Source: Chloroflexi bacterium HGW-Chloroflexi-10 (GTDB taxonomy: Bacteria > Chloroflexota > Anaerolineae > Anaerolineales > Anaerolineaceae). From it: DNA of 64,000 nt. Position 1 is the first letter of the stretch, and the number at the start of each line of letters is the position of its first letter. The position numbers and the translations under genes were made by a program. Positions 54,376 to 63,605 of the stretch are shown in pieces. Under the pieces are notes generated by a model. It made no database searches. It saw only the letters and a list, made by a program, of their open reading frames with translations, and was not told where the DNA came from. The stretch lies in contig PHBZ01000004.1 in NCBI GenBank assembly GCA_002840755.1, positions 62,001 to 126,000 of the forward strand. The letters run 5' to 3'.

Positions 54376-54965
54376 TGATACTGGTTTATGGCGTTGTTCT
54401 TGGTGGGTTATTTGGCCTGCTTGTACATACGTTTCTTCAAAAAAAATATGCGATTGGAACAATAAAAGGCAGTTGGTTAGTTTTTTTGGCTGTCATACCA
54501 CAGGTAATTCTTTTTCAGATCCCCGGATCTCTTCAGGATATACCAAATCAAATTGTTTCTATTGTACTAATTGCTTCTCAAAGCATTCTATTGATCTTTA
54601 CCATTCTAAATTCCCAAAAAATTCCTTTTTGGTTTCTTGGATTAGGACTGTTGATGAATTTGGTTGTCATCACTTCTAATGGTGGTCTTATGCCAATTTT
54701 CCCCGAAAGCGTGAACTGGTTGTTACCAAATAAATCAGATGCCTGGGAAGTTGGTCAGAGATTGGGTTTCGGAAAAGATATTGTTCTTCAGGAAGTGGAT
54801 ACCATTTTTCCACAACTGGCAGATCGATTTCATTTCCATTGGCGAAGTTTAAAAGTAGTTTATAGCCTGGGAGATATCTTTATTGCGATGGGAGCTTTCA
54901 TGTACATGTCTGGGTTTTTTAAGTTTGAGGTTTTCCATCGATTAAATGAGGTAGGAAATGCTTGA
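54375..54965 (+). CDS. DUF5317-like polytopic membrane protein
   Basis: A 196-aa protein with about five hydrophobic helices (MILVYGVVLGGLFGLLVHTF, GSWLVFLAVIPQVILF, IVSIVLIASQSILLIFTIL, FWFLGLGLLMNLVVITSN, YSLGDIFIAMGAFMYMSGFF). The VVITSNGGLMPIFPESV segment after the fourth helix and the length suggest the DUF5317 family, which has no known function. It is coupled to the 47-aa peptide at its start and overlaps the next gene by 8 bases. Confidence 0.72.
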   Translation: MILVYGVVLGGLFGLLVHTFLQKKYAIGTIKGSWLVFLAVIPQVILFQIPGSLQDIPNQIVSIVLIASQSILLIFTILNSQKIPFWFLGLGLLMNLVVITSNGGLMPIFPESVNWLLPNKSDAWEVGQRLGFGKDIVLQEVDTIFPQLADRFHFHWRSLKVVYSLGDIFIAMGAFMYMSGFFKFEVFHRLNEVGNA

Positions 54966-55260
54966 CATACAATTTCAACAAAATGGATATAAGGGATCTG
55001 AATGCGAATCTATCGAGTATCATGATTCCTGTAAATTGCTCGCTGCTGCAGTCATCAGTCAACAATTTCGTGAACAGTTGCTTTCGAATCCACAAAAAGC
55101 AGTCGAAACAGGTTATGGTGGTCAAAGCTTTGAAATCGGACAGGAATATAAAAATAAGATTGTGGCGATCAAGGCAACTAACCTAACAGAATTTGCCTGC
55201 CAGTTTTCGAAACAGATTATCAATCATAATTCAATTACGCCCTGTTTTGCGGGAGATTAA
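54958..55260 (+). CDS. 100-aa protein resembling NHLP/RiPP-leader-type sequences
   Basis: The core LLAAAVISQQFREQLLSNPQKAVETGYGG has the F-R-x-x-LL-x-x-P-x-x-A pattern of nitrile-hydratase-like leader peptides (NHLP clan), followed by IVAIKATNLTEFACQFSKQI and a short tail with one Cys (NSITPCFAGD). No RiPP-modifying enzyme is seen next to it, so it may instead be a regulatory protein that uses this fold. The family assignment is from pattern memory only. It starts 8 bases inside the end of the previous gene, so it is coupled. Confidence 0.6.
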   Translation: MLDIQFQQNGYKGSECESIEYHDSCKLLAAAVISQQFREQLLSNPQKAVETGYGGQSFEIGQEYKNKIVAIKATNLTEFACQFSKQIINHNSITPCFAGD

Positions 55261-55268
55261 TACTTCAA

Positions 55269-56408
55269 ATGCATTCATCTTACGGCTTAAGTAAATCTAT
55301 GACCAACCACAAGACAACATCAACCAACAAGTTTAACAAGTTGATTTGCTTGCAGGATAGTCGGCCTATATTCAAAGATAATGGGCAACTTAAAATTACG
55401 CCGTTGGTGAACAATGTGGTTGATGCTTTCAAATTATCACTCGGTGACGTGTTTATTTTACAGCCTGATCTATCCTTTTCTTCACAAGGATGCTCTGATC
55501 AATTATTTGTACCTTGTATCTCCTCTGAACAATATTCTGTGTGGGAAGTTTTTCAGACTGCATTAATTTCCAATAAACCGATTGTCTTACAGGAAGAATT
55601 TTCCAAGAGCCTTTTCAATATTAATCCTAATAAATCAAATAAATCCAAAAAGCAGGATTTTATAATTTTCCCAATAAATTTTCTCGACAAACCAATAGGT
55701 ATTCTACTTCTTGGTGGTTATCGGGAAAGAAATACACATAACTTTATCTCAATGGGCAGAAGTGAAATCTTTAATCTGGTCACGATTGCTGCCAGAGGCT
55801 TGTATCGTGAAATATATCAGGCAAATAATTTAGATCCATCAAGAAGGACTTTAAATGAACTATTGGTTGATATTTATGGGCATGATGCCTATACAGGTGC
55901 GCATAGCAATAAAGTGGCATTCATACTGGAAAAAATAGCCGCGTCATTTGGTTGCTCCAGCGACACAATTCAAATCATTAAATGGTCCGCATTTTTGCAT
56001 GATATTGGAAAAATGTTTATTCCTTCTCGTATATTGAATAAACCAGGCAAATTGGATGAAGCAGATTGGGTGCTTGTAAAAAAACACCCTGAGATTGGTT
56101 CGCAGATCGTTATGTTAACCACCGGTTTGGAAATGGTAGCCGAAATAGTTATGACCCATCACGAAAAATACGATGGGTCCGGTTATCCATTAGGGATTGC
56201 CCGTGCGGAGATTCCTTTGGCAGCGCGAATTCTTTCTGTTGTGGATGCGTTTGGAGCGATGACAGAGAGAAGAATTTATCAGAAACCTGTTTCTTATGAG
56301 GCTGCCATCCGGGAATTGTGGCGTTGTGCCGGCACTCAATTTGACCCTATGGTTGTAAAAGTTTTTGCGGATGTAATGGATGAAGTGCAAATGGGGGATT
56401 CTGCATAG
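55269..56408 (+). CDS. HD-GYP domain phosphodiesterase with GAF-like N terminus
   Basis: Residues about 190-375 are a complete HD-GYP domain: AYTGAHSNKVAFILEKIA, FLHDIGKMFIP, KKHPEIGSQIV and THHEKYDGSGYPLGIARAEIP. It probably hydrolyses cyclic di-GMP. Residues about 40-185 look GAF-like (FPINFLDKPIGILLLGGY). No membrane span. It lies 8 bp after the 100-aa gene and ends the operon before a strong terminator. Its presence suggests the locus lowers a cyclic dinucleotide signal when active. Confidence 0.9.
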   Translation: MHSSYGLSKSMTNHKTTSTNKFNKLICLQDSRPIFKDNGQLKITPLVNNVVDAFKLSLGDVFILQPDLSFSSQGCSDQLFVPCISSEQYSVWEVFQTALISNKPIVLQEEFSKSLFNINPNKSNKSKKQDFIIFPINFLDKPIGILLLGGYRERNTHNFISMGRSEIFNLVTIAARGLYREIYQANNLDPSRRTLNELLVDIYGHDAYTGAHSNKVAFILEKIAASFGCSSDTIQIIKWSAFLHDIGKMFIPSRILNKPGKLDEADWVLVKKHPEIGSQIVMLTTGLEMVAEIVMTHHEKYDGSGYPLGIARAEIPLAARILSVVDAFGAMTERRIYQKPVSYEAAIRELWRCAGTQFDPMVVKVFADVMDEVQMGDSA

Positions 56409-56426
56409 GGAGGTGCGGAATCCTAT

Positions 56427-56484
56427 AAAAGATACCCTACAGATGGGAATTGGGGGCTTTCCCAATAGAAGGGTATCTTTTTTT
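56427..56484. terminator. Shared bidirectional terminator of the HD-GYP operon and rnpB
   Basis: AAAAGATACCCT (56427-56438) pairs with AGGGTATCTTTT (56470-56481), with an inner GGGAATTGGGGG/CCCAAT helix, followed by T on the plus strand. On the minus strand the stem is followed by TTTTATA, so it can also end RNase P RNA. Confidence 0.85.
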
Positions 56485-56486
56485 TT

Positions 56487-56896
56487 AATACCAGGTCGGT
56501 TTATAAGCCGCATTCTGTATTTTTTCAGCGTTTCCTAAAAGGACAACTGAGAAAATGATGATCATCTCTCTCGGTGGATTGTTGCCAATTCACTCTTGCA
56601 GCCTACCCGGAACTTCGTGAAAGCGAGCAGCTTCCTACTCACAAAGTGAGAGCCGTTCCTGCTTGGCCTTGCTCCGGATGGGGGTTGCCTGGCCGTCGCA
56701 TTACTGCGAACGCCGGTGGTCTCTTACACCACCTTTTCACCATCGCCATTTCTGGCAGTCTGTTTCTGTGGCCCATTCCAGCAGGTTATCCTTTGCAGGC
56801 TTCCCCGCTCCGGGTGTTACCCGGCATCATGCTCTATGGAGTGCGGACTTTCCTCGACATAATAATATGGCGCGATCATCCAACCAACCCAGTATT
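56487..56896 (-). ncRNA. rnpB: RNase P RNA (class A)
   Basis: The catalytic RNA that trims tRNA 5' ends. Minus-strand landmarks: the universal GAGGAAAGTCCGCACTCCATA near the 5' end, GGGCCACAGAAACAGACTGCC, GGTGAAAAGGTGGTGTAAGAG, CATCCGGAGCAAGGCCAAGC and the 3' ACAGAATGCGGCTTATAAAC. The ends form P1: AATACTGGGTTGG pairs with CCGACCTGGTATT over 13 positions with a few wobbles. About 410 nt. Plus- and minus-strand ORFs crossing it are not genes. Confidence 0.96.
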
Positions 56897-56899
56897 AGC

Positions 56900-56928
56900 A
56901 TGATAACTCCTGATAGGTGTTTCGTCAA
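56900..56928 (-). promoter_or_regulatory. rnpB promoter
   Basis: Minus-strand TTGACG (56928-56923), a 17-base spacer, then TATCAT (56905-56900), which would start transcription at the P1 5' end. The rest of the gap to tpiA (56929-57190) holds only a weak plus-strand promoter candidate (TTGATT at 56994, GATAAT at 57016) and nothing else I can name. Confidence 0.8.
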
Positions 56929-57190
56929 TTTAAATTTAATTTCTTTATTTCATGGTTTATATCAGAGATTTGTACTAAAATTTGAAGGATAAATTGATTG
57001 CGTTTGATGCATCCTGATAATTACCCTGTTTCTAGAAGTTTTGGAGCAGACTTCTCCGAATTTTGCAGAAAAAAATTATAGACCAATGAATTAGTTGAAA
57101 AATAATTCTTCGATTAATTTCCAAAGTTGAATTATTTATATTGCCAAAATATTTTTGATTCATTACATTTTTAAAAGAAGAGGTATGGAA

Positions 57191-57946
57191 ATGAGAAAAC
57201 CCTTAGTTGCCGGAAATTGGAAGATGCATAAAACATCTGCCGAAGCACTAACTCTGGTTGCAGAATTGCGAACAGAGTTAGAAAACATAAATGATGTTGA
57301 AACTGTATTTTGTCCGCCTTTTACCTGTGTCTTTGCAGTGTCTGAAGCATTGAAGGACAGCTCTATTGGAGTTGGTGTTCAAAATGCTCATTGGGAAGTT
57401 CAAGGAGCTTTTACAGGTGAGATATCACCTGTTATGGTGAAAGAATTTGCGAAGTATGTCATTATTGGTCATTCAGAACGACGTACATTTTTTGGCGAAA
57501 CGGATGAGAGTGTCAACAAGCGGGTGAAAGCTGTTTTAGATAATGATTTAATTCCGATTGTCTGTGTAGGGGAGACTTTGGAAGAAAACAAGGCTGGCCT
57601 AACCGAAACTGTTGTTTCCCGTCAAATGCGTTTGGGCCTGGCTGATATTGCTGCGGAAAAAGCCGGAAAAATTGTGATTGCATATGAACCAGTGTGGGCA
57701 ATTGGTACAGGCCTGGCTTGTGATTCAAACAAAGCGAATGAAATTATTTTAAACACTATCAGACAACCATTGAAAGAGCTATTTGGGACGGAAATTGCCG
57801 ATATGATCCGTGTACTGTACGGCGGATCAGTTAAGGGCAGTAATGCAAAAGAATATTTTACCCAATCTGAGATTGATGGCGCACTGGTTGGAGGTGCTTC
57901 TTTAAAAAAAGAGTTCATTGATATTGTTACCGCCGCTGCTGGATGA
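57191..57946 (+). CDS. tpiA: Triose-phosphate isomerase
   Basis: Glycolytic enzyme interconverting dihydroxyacetone phosphate and glyceraldehyde 3-phosphate. Family motifs: RKPLVAGNWKMHKT (Lys), IIGHSERRTFFGET (catalytic His), AYEPVWAIGTG (catalytic Glu) and LYGGSVKGSN. ATG 57191 with AGAGG upstream gives 251 aa, the standard length; an ATG six bases earlier and a TTG at 57155 are less likely. It overlaps the next gene by four bases (ATGA). Confidence 0.97.
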   Translation: MRKPLVAGNWKMHKTSAEALTLVAELRTELENINDVETVFCPPFTCVFAVSEALKDSSIGVGVQNAHWEVQGAFTGEISPVMVKEFAKYVIIGHSERRTFFGETDESVNKRVKAVLDNDLIPIVCVGETLEENKAGLTETVVSRQMRLGLADIAAEKAGKIVIAYEPVWAIGTGLACDSNKANEIILNTIRQPLKELFGTEIADMIRVLYGGSVKGSNAKEYFTQSEIDGALVGGASLKKEFIDIVTAAAG

Positions 57947-58704
57947 TGGAGCTATCCTTCCAGGGTTTTTTAATATTTACAATCAGTTTGGTGTTTTTAC
58001 TCACGGTGCAGCGATTGCTGCACCGTGAGTTGCAGGCTGTCTTTTTATTACTCACTCAAAGGCCAAGCCTGGCCATCGGTTTATTTTCACTGATATTATT
58101 TCCTGGTGTTTTTATCCATGAATTTAGCCATTGGCTTATGGCAGTTATTTTAAGGGTGCCGGTAAGAAATGTATCTTTGTTACCTCAAACCCAAAAAGAT
58201 GGAAAATTAAGGTTAGGGTTTGTTGAAACCAGGCAAACTGATTATTTCAGAGATTCAATGATCGGTCTGGCACCGTTTATCAGCGGCATCATTATTACTG
58301 CCCTTATAGGTTTATATCGTTTGAATTTGTTTCCCCTTATAGATGCAATTATGCAATTTAACCTGGATTTATTTTCAACATTATTGTTGAAATTACCTCA
58401 GGAACCTGATTTTGGAATCTGGTTTTATCTTGGGTTTGCTGTAAGCTCTACAATGATCCCATCAGAATCGGACCGGCAATCCTGGGGTGGATTATTTTTG
58501 GGTATTGGGGTTGTTTTGGTTTTAGTATTGGTAACCGGATTGGGGGATTGGATGTTGTTGAATTTTGCACCCATTTTAAATCGCTGGTTACTTTCTATTG
58601 GCATCATTTTAAGTGCTTCCGTATTAATTCATTTAATTCTTTTAATCCCAACATTTTTATTGGTTATACTTTTTTCCAGAATATTAGGCTTACGTGTTGT
58701 CTGA
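57943..58704 (+). CDS. Polytopic membrane protein with HExxH motif (M50-like)
   Basis: A 253-aa protein with about six hydrophobic helices. The zinc-protease-like motif HEFSH lies in FPGVFIHEFSHWLMAVIL at the end of the second helix, as in site-2 proteases, but the downstream Asp-Gly motif of M50 enzymes is not apparent; SMIGLAPFISGII may replace the helical turn. It could be a membrane metalloprotease or a non-catalytic relative. Translationally coupled to tpiA (ATGATGG), which is an odd partnership. Confidence 0.72.
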   Translation: MMELSFQGFLIFTISLVFLLTVQRLLHRELQAVFLLLTQRPSLAIGLFSLILFPGVFIHEFSHWLMAVILRVPVRNVSLLPQTQKDGKLRLGFVETRQTDYFRDSMIGLAPFISGIIITALIGLYRLNLFPLIDAIMQFNLDLFSTLLLKLPQEPDFGIWFYLGFAVSSTMIPSESDRQSWGGLFLGIGVVLVLVLVTGLGDWMLLNFAPILNRWLLSIGIILSASVLIHLILLIPTFLLVILFSRILGLRVV

Positions 58705-58747
58705 CTTTGTTTTATTCGTTACAATATGCCCTACAAAGGATTAACCT

Positions 58748-59734
58748 GTGAATGATTCTATTGGTAGATTGATCAATTATTTGCGTATATCGGTAACTGA
58801 TCGTTGTAATTATCGTTGTGTATATTGTATGCCGCCGGATGGAATTAATGCAGTTGGGCATTCAGAGATTATGCGTTTTGAAGAAATATTAAAAGTTGTT
58901 CGTGTTGCAGCAGATTATGGAGTCTCAAAAATCCGTTTGACCGGAGGAGAACCATTAGTACGTCACGGTATTGTTGATCTGGTTCGGATGATTCGTAAGG
59001 TACCTGGAATAAATGAGATCACTTTAACAACGAACGGATATCTACTCGCAAAATATGCTAGAGAACTAAAAGAAGCAGGTTTGACCCGGGTAAATATCAG
59101 CCTGGATACACTGGACCCTGATTTGTTTCGAAAAATTACCAGAAATGGTGACATTAATTCAATTTGGGAAGGTATTGAGGCAGTTGAAAAAAATGGTCTT
59201 CATCCTCTCAAAATTAATATGGTAATGTTGGCAGGTATTAATGATCACGAAATTCCAGATTTTATGGATCTGACTTTGGAAAACGAATGGCACGTTCGTT
59301 TTATTGAGTTAATGCCCATCAAAAATCAAATTTCCTGGGGTGAATTGTTTCCCGACCCTGCCAGTTGTTACATTTCTACCAGAAAAGTATTAGAACGATT
59401 CCAAAATAAAGGATTGAAACCTGTATATCAAGTTGATCAAATAGGACCGGCAAAGTTGTATCAAATTCCAGGTGCAAAGGGTTATGTTGGATTTATTTCT
59501 CCGGTGGACGATGAGCATTTTTGTGGGAGTTGCAATCGGTTAAGGTTAACTGCTGATGGAAATTTGCGCCCTTGTTTGATGAGTGATCTTGAAATACCTG
59601 TTCTCGATGCAATTCGCTCGGAAAAAGATATTCACGAGTTGTTTGCCCGAGTGGTTAAATTAAAACCGGCACACCATGAATTGCTTCTCAACCATTCCCC
59701 TGAGAACCGAACCATGACGCAAATAGGTGGATAA
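58748..59734 (+). CDS. moaA: GTP 3',8-cyclase MoaA
   Basis: Radical-SAM enzyme of molybdenum cofactor synthesis. The SAM cluster is CNYRCVYCMPP, followed by LTGGEPLVRHG; the second cluster is in CGSCNRLRLTADGNLRPCL, and the functional C-terminal GG is present in the final MTQIGG. It starts at GTG 58748 with AAAGGA upstream, 328 aa. No other moa gene is in the window. Confidence 0.96.
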   Translation: MNDSIGRLINYLRISVTDRCNYRCVYCMPPDGINAVGHSEIMRFEEILKVVRVAADYGVSKIRLTGGEPLVRHGIVDLVRMIRKVPGINEITLTTNGYLLAKYARELKEAGLTRVNISLDTLDPDLFRKITRNGDINSIWEGIEAVEKNGLHPLKINMVMLAGINDHEIPDFMDLTLENEWHVRFIELMPIKNQISWGELFPDPASCYISTRKVLERFQNKGLKPVYQVDQIGPAKLYQIPGAKGYVGFISPVDDEHFCGSCNRLRLTADGNLRPCLMSDLEIPVLDAIRSEKDIHELFARVVKLKPAHHELLLNHSPENRTMTQIGG

Positions 59735-59760
59735 ATACTTTGTTTTTGAAAATAAATTAT

Positions 59761-60387
59761 TTATGCAGTACCAAACTGGCGGTCACCAGCATCGCCTAAA
59801 CCGGGAACAATATAGCCATGCTCATTAAGGTGATGATCTAAAGCGCCAAGATGAATGGGAACATCCGGATGGCGGGATTGCATTGCTGCTACTCCTTCAG
59901 GTGCACCAATCAACCCAACAAATTTAATCCTTTTGACGCCCCAACGTTTAAGTACATCCACAGTTGCTACTGCCGATCCACCGGTTGCTAACATGGGATC
60001 AAGGATTAAACATACGCTTACAGTAGGTTCTGTTGGTAATTTGTTGTAATACTCAACAGGTTTCAGTGTTTTTTCGTCACGATAAATGCCTATATGCCAG
60101 ACTTCTGCCGAGGGCATAAGTTCCCAAATGCCTTCCACCATTCCCAGACCGGCACGTAAGATCGGAACAAGGCCAATTTTTTCAATAAGTGTTGATCCAG
60201 GTGTTACTTGAAGAGGGGTTTGAACATGCGTTTCTTCGATTTGCAGGTCCGCCGTAGCTTCATAGGCTAACAACCCCGCGAGTTCCCTGACCAGTTCTCT
60301 AAATTTCTTGGGTTCGGTATTAACATCACGCAATTTGGTGAGTTTGTGGGCAATCAAAGGATGGGAAGAAACATAGATATTTGACAT
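59761..60387 (-). CDS. upp: Uracil phosphoribosyltransferase
   Basis: Pyrimidine salvage: uracil plus PRPP gives UMP. Signature segments are [47 protein letters not shown] (PRPP loop) and the C-terminal [17 protein letters not shown]. The ATG at 60387 gives the standard 208 aa; the upstream extension of the frame overlaps the neighbouring gene and lacks family similarity. Confidence 0.96.
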   Translation of the reverse strand: MSNIYVSSHPLIAHKLTKLRDVNTEPKKFRELVRELAGLLAYEATADLQIEETHVQTPLQVTPGSTLIEKIGLVPILRAGLGMVEGIWELMPSAEVWHIGIYRDEKTLKPVEYYNKLPTEPTVSVCLILDPMLATGGSAVATVDVLKRWGVKRIKFVGLIGAPEGVAAMQSRHPDVPIHLGALDHHLNEHGYIVPGLGDAGDRQFGTA

Positions 60388-60454
60388 ATTAATTGCTCCC
60401 TGTGTAGGATTTAATGAAATTATAGCATTCGTTGAGATTTCTTGTGAAAATTGC

Positions 60455-61450
60455 TTATTCACTGTGTTTCTGACTAAATTGGGAAAACTCTTCTCCGATG
60501 GGTGATAACTGGTTAATGGATAAATCGACAAGATTAGCGACCGGAAAGCTGGTATCGTGCAAACTAAACCATGCGAATTTTTGAACTAATCTGAATTCGT
60601 CCTGAGGAAAACCGATTGTTTCATCCCGAGATGTTAACAACCAATCAAATGATGACTTGAGGTAAACCCGTATTGTAGTTGGATCGTATCCGAATGTCTC
60701 CGGCAGTAGAATACCAAATTCGGTAATTGCAAGAGGAGTGTCTTGATACCCCTTTTCTTTTAGCCAAACTCGAAAATTAGTAATATTTTCTTTAAAAATC
60801 TGAATGTCTCCATGATGTTCAATATCATATAACTCACCTTTTTCTTTAGTCATTCCTGATGGAATATCAGCTCCCCAACTACTTTTTTCTTCACGCATAA
60901 CGTAAGCGTGGATGGTCCACCAATCTACAGGAAGCGGCTGGTGGTATTTGTTTTCATAAGTAGTTAGCACAATATCGAGATATTCTAAACGCAGTGGAGT
61001 TGGTTGGGTGACTGCACCTATGGCTACTCGGGCTGAGCGATCATACCTTTTGATTAACTTGTACAACTTATAATAATACTGAGCATATTTTTCTGCTGAC
61101 ACGTTATCTTGCCAGATATTATCTGGTTCATTTCCGATAATCCAGGTATGGCCTGGATATTTTCTTAAAAGCCGGATCAGTTCTTTACGGCCGGGTGAGT
61201 AACCATTTTCTGAGACCCGAATTGTTTGCCAATATTCCATTTGAGATTTGCTGGAAACAGATTGTGTTTGCCAATCCATATACCATTGTGCACCGAGTAA
61301 ATCCATCCAATAAGGAATATCCACCCGTGTGGAAACTCCAACTCCAATGCGGTTTTCATTAATCAATAATTTTTCATGAGGCGTACACGAAGACAATATT
61401 ATCAAAAAAAACAAGCCCAGCCGTATAATTGAAATTGTTTTTCCTTGCAT
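60455..61450 (-). CDS. Lipoprotein with glycoside-hydrolase-like TIM barrel
   Basis: The N terminus [26 protein letters not shown] is a lipoprotein signal with lipobox LSSC, so the protein is membrane-anchored on the outside. The barrel carries two candidate catalytic glutamates of clan-A glycosidases: IIGNEPDN (acid/base) and [11 protein letters not shown] (nucleophile). The exact GH family is not clear. Start ATG 61450 with AGGCGGAG upstream, 331 aa. It is divergent from ruvB. Confidence 0.75.
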   Translation of the reverse strand: MQGKTISIIRLGLFFLIILSSCTPHEKLLINENRIGVGVSTRVDIPYWMDLLGAQWYMDWQTQSVSSKSQMEYWQTIRVSENGYSPGRKELIRLLRKYPGHTWIIGNEPDNIWQDNVSAEKYAQYYYKLYKLIKRYDRSARVAIGAVTQPTPLRLEYLDIVLTTYENKYHQPLPVDWWTIHAYVMREEKSSWGADIPSGMTKEKGELYDIEHHGDIQIFKENITNFRVWLKEKGYQDTPLAITEFGILLPETFGYDPTTIRVYLKSSFDWLLTSRDETIGFPQDEFRLVQKFAWFSLHDTSFPVANLVDLSINQLSPIGEEFSQFSQKHSE

Positions 61451-61480
61451 CTCCGCCTCTTTAAATCTTTTATTAGCGAG

Positions 61481-61486
61481 TATAAT
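61481..61486 (+). promoter_or_regulatory. -10 box seven bases before ruvB ATG
   Basis: TATAAT ends seven bases before the ATG at 61494. No Shine-Dalgarno sequence fits, so ruvB is likely leaderless, or starts at the ATG at 61509. Confidence 0.5.
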
Positions 61487-61493
61487 CGAACAC

Positions 61494-62516
61494 ATGAGCG
61501 ATGAAAGAATGATCAGTCCTGAAGAAAAACCTGATGATCGAATGGATCAAACCATGCGACCTACCCACCTTAACGAGATAATCGGGCAGGATCAGGTACG
61601 CGAGAATTTGTCTATATTAATCGATGCCGCAAAACAACGCAATGAATCACTTGATCATGTGTTGTTTTATGGGCCGCCTGGATTAGGAAAAACAACCCTT
61701 TCACATGTTCTTGCAAATGAAATGGGTGTGAATATACGGATTACCTCAGGTCCGGCAATTGAAAAACAAGGCGATCTGGCAGCTATATTAACCAATTTGC
61801 GTGCTGGCGATATTCTATTTATTGATGAAATACATCGCCTGGGAAGAGCTATAGAAGAAATACTTTATCCTGGAATGGAAGACTTTGCCTTGGATATTGT
61901 GATTGGGAAAGGTCCCTCGGCACGCTCTATCAGGCTAAAATTGCCACGTTTTACTGTTATTGGCGCAACTACACGACTTGCATTAGTCACCGCACCATTG
62001 CGCGCCAGATTTGGTGCAATTTATCGACTAGATTATTATGACTTCCCTGCGATGCAAAAAATTGTAACCCGCGCAGCAAATTTATTCGGAATTCCATTCG
62101 AACTAGATGGGATTGATGAGGTGGCAAGACGTGCACGTGGAACTCCGCGTGTAGCACTGCGGTTATTGAGACGTGTGCGTGATTATACCCAGGTACGCAG
62201 CGATGGAACCATCTCTCGGAAAGCAGCTATTGATGCATTGGAATTACTCAATGTCGACTCACTAGGGTTAGATGATATCGACCGCCGGGTACTAGATACT
62301 GTAATTACCAAATATAATGGCGGTCCGGTTGGATTAAGTACAATCGCAGCTTCCATCAGTGAAGAACCGGACACTATCATGGATGTTGTGGAACCATATT
62401 TATTACAACTTGGGTTTTTAGATCGTACACCTCAGGGGCGCATGGCCACTATCAAAGCATATGAACATCTAGGTATAGAGTATCCAAATTCAGTGCAACA
62501 ACCTAAATTACTTTAA
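61494..62516 (+). CDS. ruvB: Holliday junction branch-migration ATPase RuvB
   Basis: Motor of the RuvAB complex in recombination repair. Walker [17 protein letters not shown], Walker [13 protein letters not shown], sensor [18 protein letters not shown] and C-terminal winged-helix [19 protein letters not shown] with RTPQGR are all present. 340 aa. queA follows after 2 bp, a common ruvB-queA pairing. Confidence 0.97.
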   Translation: MSDERMISPEEKPDDRMDQTMRPTHLNEIIGQDQVRENLSILIDAAKQRNESLDHVLFYGPPGLGKTTLSHVLANEMGVNIRITSGPAIEKQGDLAAILTNLRAGDILFIDEIHRLGRAIEEILYPGMEDFALDIVIGKGPSARSIRLKLPRFTVIGATTRLALVTAPLRARFGAIYRLDYYDFPAMQKIVTRAANLFGIPFELDGIDEVARRARGTPRVALRLLRRVRDYTQVRSDGTISRKAAIDALELLNVDSLGLDDIDRRVLDTVITKYNGGPVGLSTIAASISEEPDTIMDVVEPYLLQLGFLDRTPQGRMATIKAYEHLGIEYPNSVQQPKLL

Positions 62517-62518
62517 CG

Positions 62519-63547
62519 GTGGATGACTTGAGAACAGAGGATTTTTTTTACGAACTACCGTCCGAGCGGATAGCCCAAGTGCCCCTTGAACCAAGACATA
62601 ATTCGAGATTATTAACCTATAATCGAAACACAGATCAGATAACAGATGATTTTTTTTATCATATTGGACAATATTTGATCCCCGGTGATGTGTTGGCAAT
62701 TAACCAGACCAAAGTGATCCCTGCGCGGATTTTTGCACAAAAGGAGAGCGGTGGGAAGGTGGAAGTACTATTACTCAAACAAGTAGAAAATGGCGTTTGG
62801 GAATGTCTGGTTGGTGGAAAACGGGTGAATGCAGGAAAAAAGTTACATATTCACAATGGACCAGATTTTGAAGTAGTGGAAAATTTAGAAGGTTCTAAAC
62901 GGCTGATTCAATTTAATCAATCGGTTGAACCATTTTTATCGAGTATTGGTGAAATGCCCTTGCCCCCATATATTCACACCAGATTGAACGATCCGGAGCG
63001 ATATCAGACTGTATTTGCAAAACATATCGGTTCGGCAGCAGCACCAACTGCCGGATTACATTTTACTGAAGTATTAATGAAACAATTAGAACAACAAGGG
63101 GTTCAATTTGTAGAGTTGACTTTGCATGTAGGTTTGGATACTTTTGCACCTGTTACAGAGGAAAATCCAAAAGAACACCACATTCATACCGAATGGTGCG
63201 AAATTTCCCCTGAAAACGCCACAAAAATAAACCGGGCAGCCAAAAACGGAAACCGTATCATTGCCGTCGGAACGACCAGTGTGCGAACCCTTGAATCCGG
63301 AGCCAGGTTCGCATTACCTGGAGAAAAGGTAGGTAGTTTTGCTGAATCCACGGGTTTGTTTATTCTTCCTGGATACCAATTCAAAGTAGTAGATGCAATG
63401 ATAACCAATTTTCATTTACCTCAGTCAACTTTGTTAATGCTAGTCAGTGCTTTTGTGGGTACAGAGAAAATCTTAAAGCTCTATCGTTCTGCTATTGATA
63501 AGGAATACCGCTTCTTCTCATTTGGAGATGCCATGTTCTTATTCTAA
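62519..63547 (+). CDS. queA: tRNA preQ1(34) S-adenosylmethionine ribosyltransferase-isomerase
   Basis: QueA transfers the ribosyl part of SAM to preQ1 in tRNA to make epoxyqueuosine. Motifs: DFFYELPSERIAQVPLEPR, AINQTKVIPARI, SAAAPTAGLHFTE, LHVGLDTFAPV, AVGTTSVRTLES and ITNFHLPQSTLLMLVSAF. The GTG at 62519 gives 342 aa but has no ribosome site; a TTG at 62528 with GGTGGA just upstream gives MRTEDFFYELP, which aligns better with family starts. Confidence 0.95.
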   Translation: MDDLRTEDFFYELPSERIAQVPLEPRHNSRLLTYNRNTDQITDDFFYHIGQYLIPGDVLAINQTKVIPARIFAQKESGGKVEVLLLKQVENGVWECLVGGKRVNAGKKLHIHNGPDFEVVENLEGSKRLIQFNQSVEPFLSSIGEMPLPPYIHTRLNDPERYQTVFAKHIGSAAAPTAGLHFTEVLMKQLEQQGVQFVELTLHVGLDTFAPVTEENPKEHHIHTEWCEISPENATKINRAAKNGNRIIAVGTTSVRTLESGARFALPGEKVGSFAESTGLFILPGYQFKVVDAMITNFHLPQSTLLMLVSAFVGTEKILKLYRSAIDKEYRFFSFGDAMFLF

Positions 63548-63605
63548 AGGGGATTGGTTGTAAATACGACCCGAAAAAGTTTACGTTTCAATGAAAGGTT
63601 TCAAT

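Noticed and set aside
54326..54679. 117-codon plus-strand open frame
   Set aside because: Out-of-frame overlap of the 47-aa peptide and the DUF5317-like gene, both of which have better support.
56574..56992. Two open frames of 109 codons on the plus strand
   Set aside because: They lie on the complement of RNase P RNA (the second runs about 95 bases past its 5' end); the RNA landmarks explain the sequence.
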